Source: an uncultured Campylobacter sp.
GTDB lineage: Bacteria; Campylobacterota; Campylobacteria; Campylobacterales; Campylobacteraceae
DNA length: 8,449 bases
Direction: 5' to 3'
Assembly: GCA_937896205.1 (NCBI GenBank)
Contig: CALBNA010000201.1
Location: 1-8,449, forward strand
The notes beneath the pieces were generated by a model. It saw nothing but the letters and a program-made list of their open reading frames with translations, was not told the origin of the DNA and did not search any database. Numbering within the stretch: position 1 is the stretch's first letter; each line of letters starts with the position of its first letter. The translations under genes and the position numbers were made by a program. This document shows positions 6,575 through 8,449 of this stretch, piece by piece.

Positions 6575-7615
6575 ATGAATGTTTCAATCTTAAATTTACT
6601 ACCGATAAAACAAGGCGGTGACGCAAAAGCTGCCATAGATGCGGCCCTCAGACTGGCTAAATTTGCCGAAGATATCGGCATAAAGCGCTACTGGGTCGCA
6701 GAGCATCACAATATGAAAAACTTAGCTAGCTCAGCCACGCAACTCCTCATCGCACACATTTTAGAGCACACAAAAAGCTTGCGTGTGGGCTCTGGCGGCG
6801 TGATGCTGCCAAACCACAGCCCCTACTCTATCGCAGAGCAGTACGCCACTCTTGAGACGCTATATCCAAACCGCGTCGATCTTGGGCTAGGCAGAGCTCC
6901 AGGGACTGACCAAGAGACAGCTGCAGTGCTTAGACGTGGCGCAAGAGAGATGGAATTTAACATGCAGATAAACGAGCTAATGGGCTACTTTAACGCCAAA
7001 AGAGCCGTAAAAGCCTATCCAAAAATAGACAAAATTCCGCCTATTTACATACTTGGCTCAAGCATATATAGCGCATACGTGGCGGCTGAGTATGGCCTGC
7101 CTTACGCCTTTGCGTCGCACTTTGCACCACGTGCGCTAGAAAAAGCGGTAGAAATTTATCGTCAAAATTTCAAACCATCGTCCTTTTTAAAAGCGCCCTA
7201 TGTCATCGCAGGAGCAAATGTGATAATAGCTCAAAGCGACGAGCTAGCAAAGAGTTTAGCAACTACGCAGACGCAATTTTTCTTAAACATAGTAACTGGC
7301 GAAAAAGAGTATTTGCAGCCACCCAAAAAAGATAACGACGAGGTCTTTGCCATAAGTGGCAAGGCAGGCGCGCAGGCTCCACATTTTGGGCCGATCGACT
7401 TTAGGCAGATAGAGCTAAAAAATAGAGAAAGAAGCGTCACAGAAGAGATGATGGCGTGCTCTTTTATAGGCTCAAAGCAAAGCGTTAAAGAGCAAATTTT
7501 AGAGTTTCAAAACGCACTAGCAGTCGATGAGATCATGGCGCAAAGCTTCATTTTTGATGAAAAGGCACAGCTTGACTCTTTTGGGGCGTTAAAAGAGATC
7601 GCGGATCAAATTTAG
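6575..7615 (+). CDS. LLM-class (luciferase-like) flavin-dependent oxidoreductase, MsnO8/YhbW-like
   Basis: This 346-residue protein is of the bacterial luciferase-like TIM-barrel family, which uses reduced FMN or F420. The start MNVSILNLLPIKQGG, then IKRYWVAEHHNMKNLASSA (36-54), LRVGSGGVMLPNHSPYSIAEQY (69-90), and RVDLGLGRAPGTD (100-112) are the standard signatures of the MsnO8/YhbW subgroup, which is common in genomes and mostly without a known substrate. Length is normal. The ATG has AAGGA five bases upstream and its own TATAAT promoter, so it is transcribed apart from the divergent polysaccharide operon. Its TAG stop overlaps the stop of the convergent ligase gene. The substrate cannot be named. 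A flavin-linked monooxygenase or reductase role is as far as the sequence goes. Confidence 0.92.
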   Translation: MNVSILNLLPIKQGGDAKAAIDAALRLAKFAEDIGIKRYWVAEHHNMKNLASSATQLLIAHILEHTKSLRVGSGGVMLPNHSPYSIAEQYATLETLYPNRVDLGLGRAPGTDQETAAVLRRGAREMEFNMQINELMGYFNAKRAVKAYPKIDKIPPIYILGSSIYSAYVAAEYGLPYAFASHFAPRALEKAVEIYRQNFKPSSFLKAPYVIAGANVIIAQSDELAKSLATTQTQFFLNIVTGEKEYLQPPKKDNDEVFAISGKAGAQAPHFGPIDFRQIELKNRERSVTEEMMACSFIGSKQSVKEQILEFQNALAVDEIMAQSFIFDEKAQLDSFGALKEIADQI

Positions 7616-8449
7616 TCCTCTCTAATCCTTAAAAATATAGGAAATCTTGGCTTGCCGTTAGCCGTTAAATTTTGAAATTTATATGTGATGATAGAGCCTA
7701 TCTTTGGGGGATCTTGACGATTTTTGTCGCTTAGTCCCGAGCCTATTTTAAAGATAGCGCCCTCTTTTGGCTCGCCCTCTTTGCCACCAAGTGCTTTGCA
7801 GGTAAGCGAGCCAGCAAGATTTGCGTATTTACCGCTGCCTTTATTCACGGCGATAACCCTACACTCGGCGTCTTTAAATTTTTTATATTTCAGCGCGTTT
7901 TTACTTCGTTTTCGCTCGTATGGCGCGTTTGGTTCGCGCACGACGGCACCCTCGCCGCCTTTTGCGATGACGGCATCCGCAAATGCCTCAAATTCAGCAT
8001 TATCTTTTACTTTTACTTGTTTGATTATCTTTAAATTTTGCCCAGCTTGCGGATTTTGCAAGATAAATTTTTCAAGCTCGCTAAGCCGCTCTAAAAGTCC
8101 GCCACCTGCCTCAGGTACGTCAAAAACATAAAATTTGATCTCGCTCCACGCCGTGGCGCTCGGCATTTTATCCATCACGATCGATTGGATTTTTTCAAAT
8201 TCGCCCTGCGCGGTGTAAAGCTCGCCGTCAAGCGAAAAAGGCGGAAAATGCAAGCTCCAGCCCTCTGGCGCGGCTAAAATTTTGCCGTTTCTAGATAGCA
8301 AATTTCGCCCGTCCCAGTAGGCGCGCACGCCGTCTAGCTTCTCGCTAGCTAGCCAGCCGCCGACGTTTTGGCCTTTGTATTCGCTAAGTTTTAAAAGCTC
8401 AAATTTAGCGTTTTTATCGGCATCTGCGCTCACCGCGCTGCTTATATTT
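7612..8449 (-). CDS. Exported ATP-dependent DNA ligase, Lig E type (N-terminus beyond right edge)
   Basis: This is a minimal ATP-dependent DNA ligase that seals nicks through an enzyme-AMP intermediate. Numbering from the GTG at 8433, the nucleotidyltransferase motifs are EKLDGVRAYW (31-40, Lys32 adenylated), SRNG (47-50), DGELY (69-73), FYVFDVP (101-107), GGEGAVVRE (159-167) and LKYKKFKD (181-188). An OB-fold domain follows, ending in RFPIFLRIRED. No extra domains are present, as in Lig E. The frame has no stop between 8433 and the window end. The added residues read NISSA before VSADADK, which resembles the end of a Sec signal peptide with cleavage after AVSA, so the GTG is probably not the real start. 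Lig E proteins are predicted to be periplasmic and are often found in naturally competent proteobacteria. The TAA stop overlaps the convergent oxidoreductase stop by four bases. Confidence 0.92.
   Translation of the reverse strand, partial: NISSAVSADADKNAKFELLKLSEYKGQNVGGWLASEKLDGVRAYWDGRNLLSRNGKILAAPEGWSLHFPPFSLDGELYTAQGEFEKIQSIVMDKMPSATAWSEIKFYVFDVPEAGGGLLERLSELEKFILQNPQAGQNLKIIKQVKVKDNAEFEAFADAVIAKGGEGAVVREPNAPYERKRSKNALKYKKFKDAECRVIAVNKGSGKYANLAGSLTCKALGGKEGEPKEGAIFKIGSGLSDKNRQDPPKIGSIITYKFQNLTANGKPRFPIFLRIRED

Noticed and set aside
6575..7615. Flavin oxidoreductase as a bioluminescence gene or part of the polysaccharide operon
   Set aside because: No luxA/luxB pair or lux genes are present, and the signatures are of the widespread MsnO8/YhbW subgroup. 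It is transcribed away from the operon from its own promoter.
7724..8131. 135-codon open frame on the plus strand
   Set aside because: It is antisense to the DNA ligase, which has all nucleotidyltransferase motifs. Its Ser/Pro/Ala-rich product looks like the complement of Lys/Gly/Glu-rich coding.

Overview
The window looks like chromosome of a Campylobacter of the oral, hydrogen-requiring kind (C. showae / rectus / curvus / concisus type). This is an inference from three things: moderate GC judged by eye, very frequent AAATTT and GCTAGC words inside genes, and a GalE that matches my recollection of the 328-residue C. jejuni Gne/GalE in length and in most motifs. Species cannot be settled without a database search.

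Layout. Positions 1-6383 hold a minus-strand surface-polysaccharide operon. In transcription order it runs: a GalE/Gne-type UDP-sugar 4-epimerase; UDP-glucose 6-dehydrogenase (Ugd); a small secreted protein that I identify as an ecotin-family serine protease inhibitor; a second nucleotide-sugar dehydrogenase of the TviB/WbpA/WbpO type; a Wzx/MATE-fold polysaccharide flippase; and a family 25 glycosyltransferase. Each of these six genes overlaps the next by 1-4 bases, so they are almost certainly co-transcribed and translationally coupled. After a 93-base AT-rich gap, the first 16 codons of a further gene, apparently a GT4 glycosyltransferase, run off the left edge.

Positions 6384-6574 are a divergent promoter region. 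On the plus strand, 6575-7615 encodes a luciferase-like flavin-dependent oxidoreductase. It converges, with overlapping stop codons, on a minus-strand ATP-dependent DNA ligase of the small exported Lig E type (7612 to the right edge), whose N-terminus lies outside the window.

How the genes fit together. The epimerase and the two dehydrogenases would supply UDP-Gal/GalNAc and UDP-uronic acids (GlcA plus GlcNAcA or GalNAcA). The glycosyltransferases would assemble an acidic repeat unit, and the flippase would move the lipid-linked unit across the inner membrane. The unusual member is the ecotin gene, which has no role in sugar chemistry but is locked into the operon by overlaps on both sides. 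This hints that the cell co-produces a host-protease inhibitor with its surface polysaccharide.
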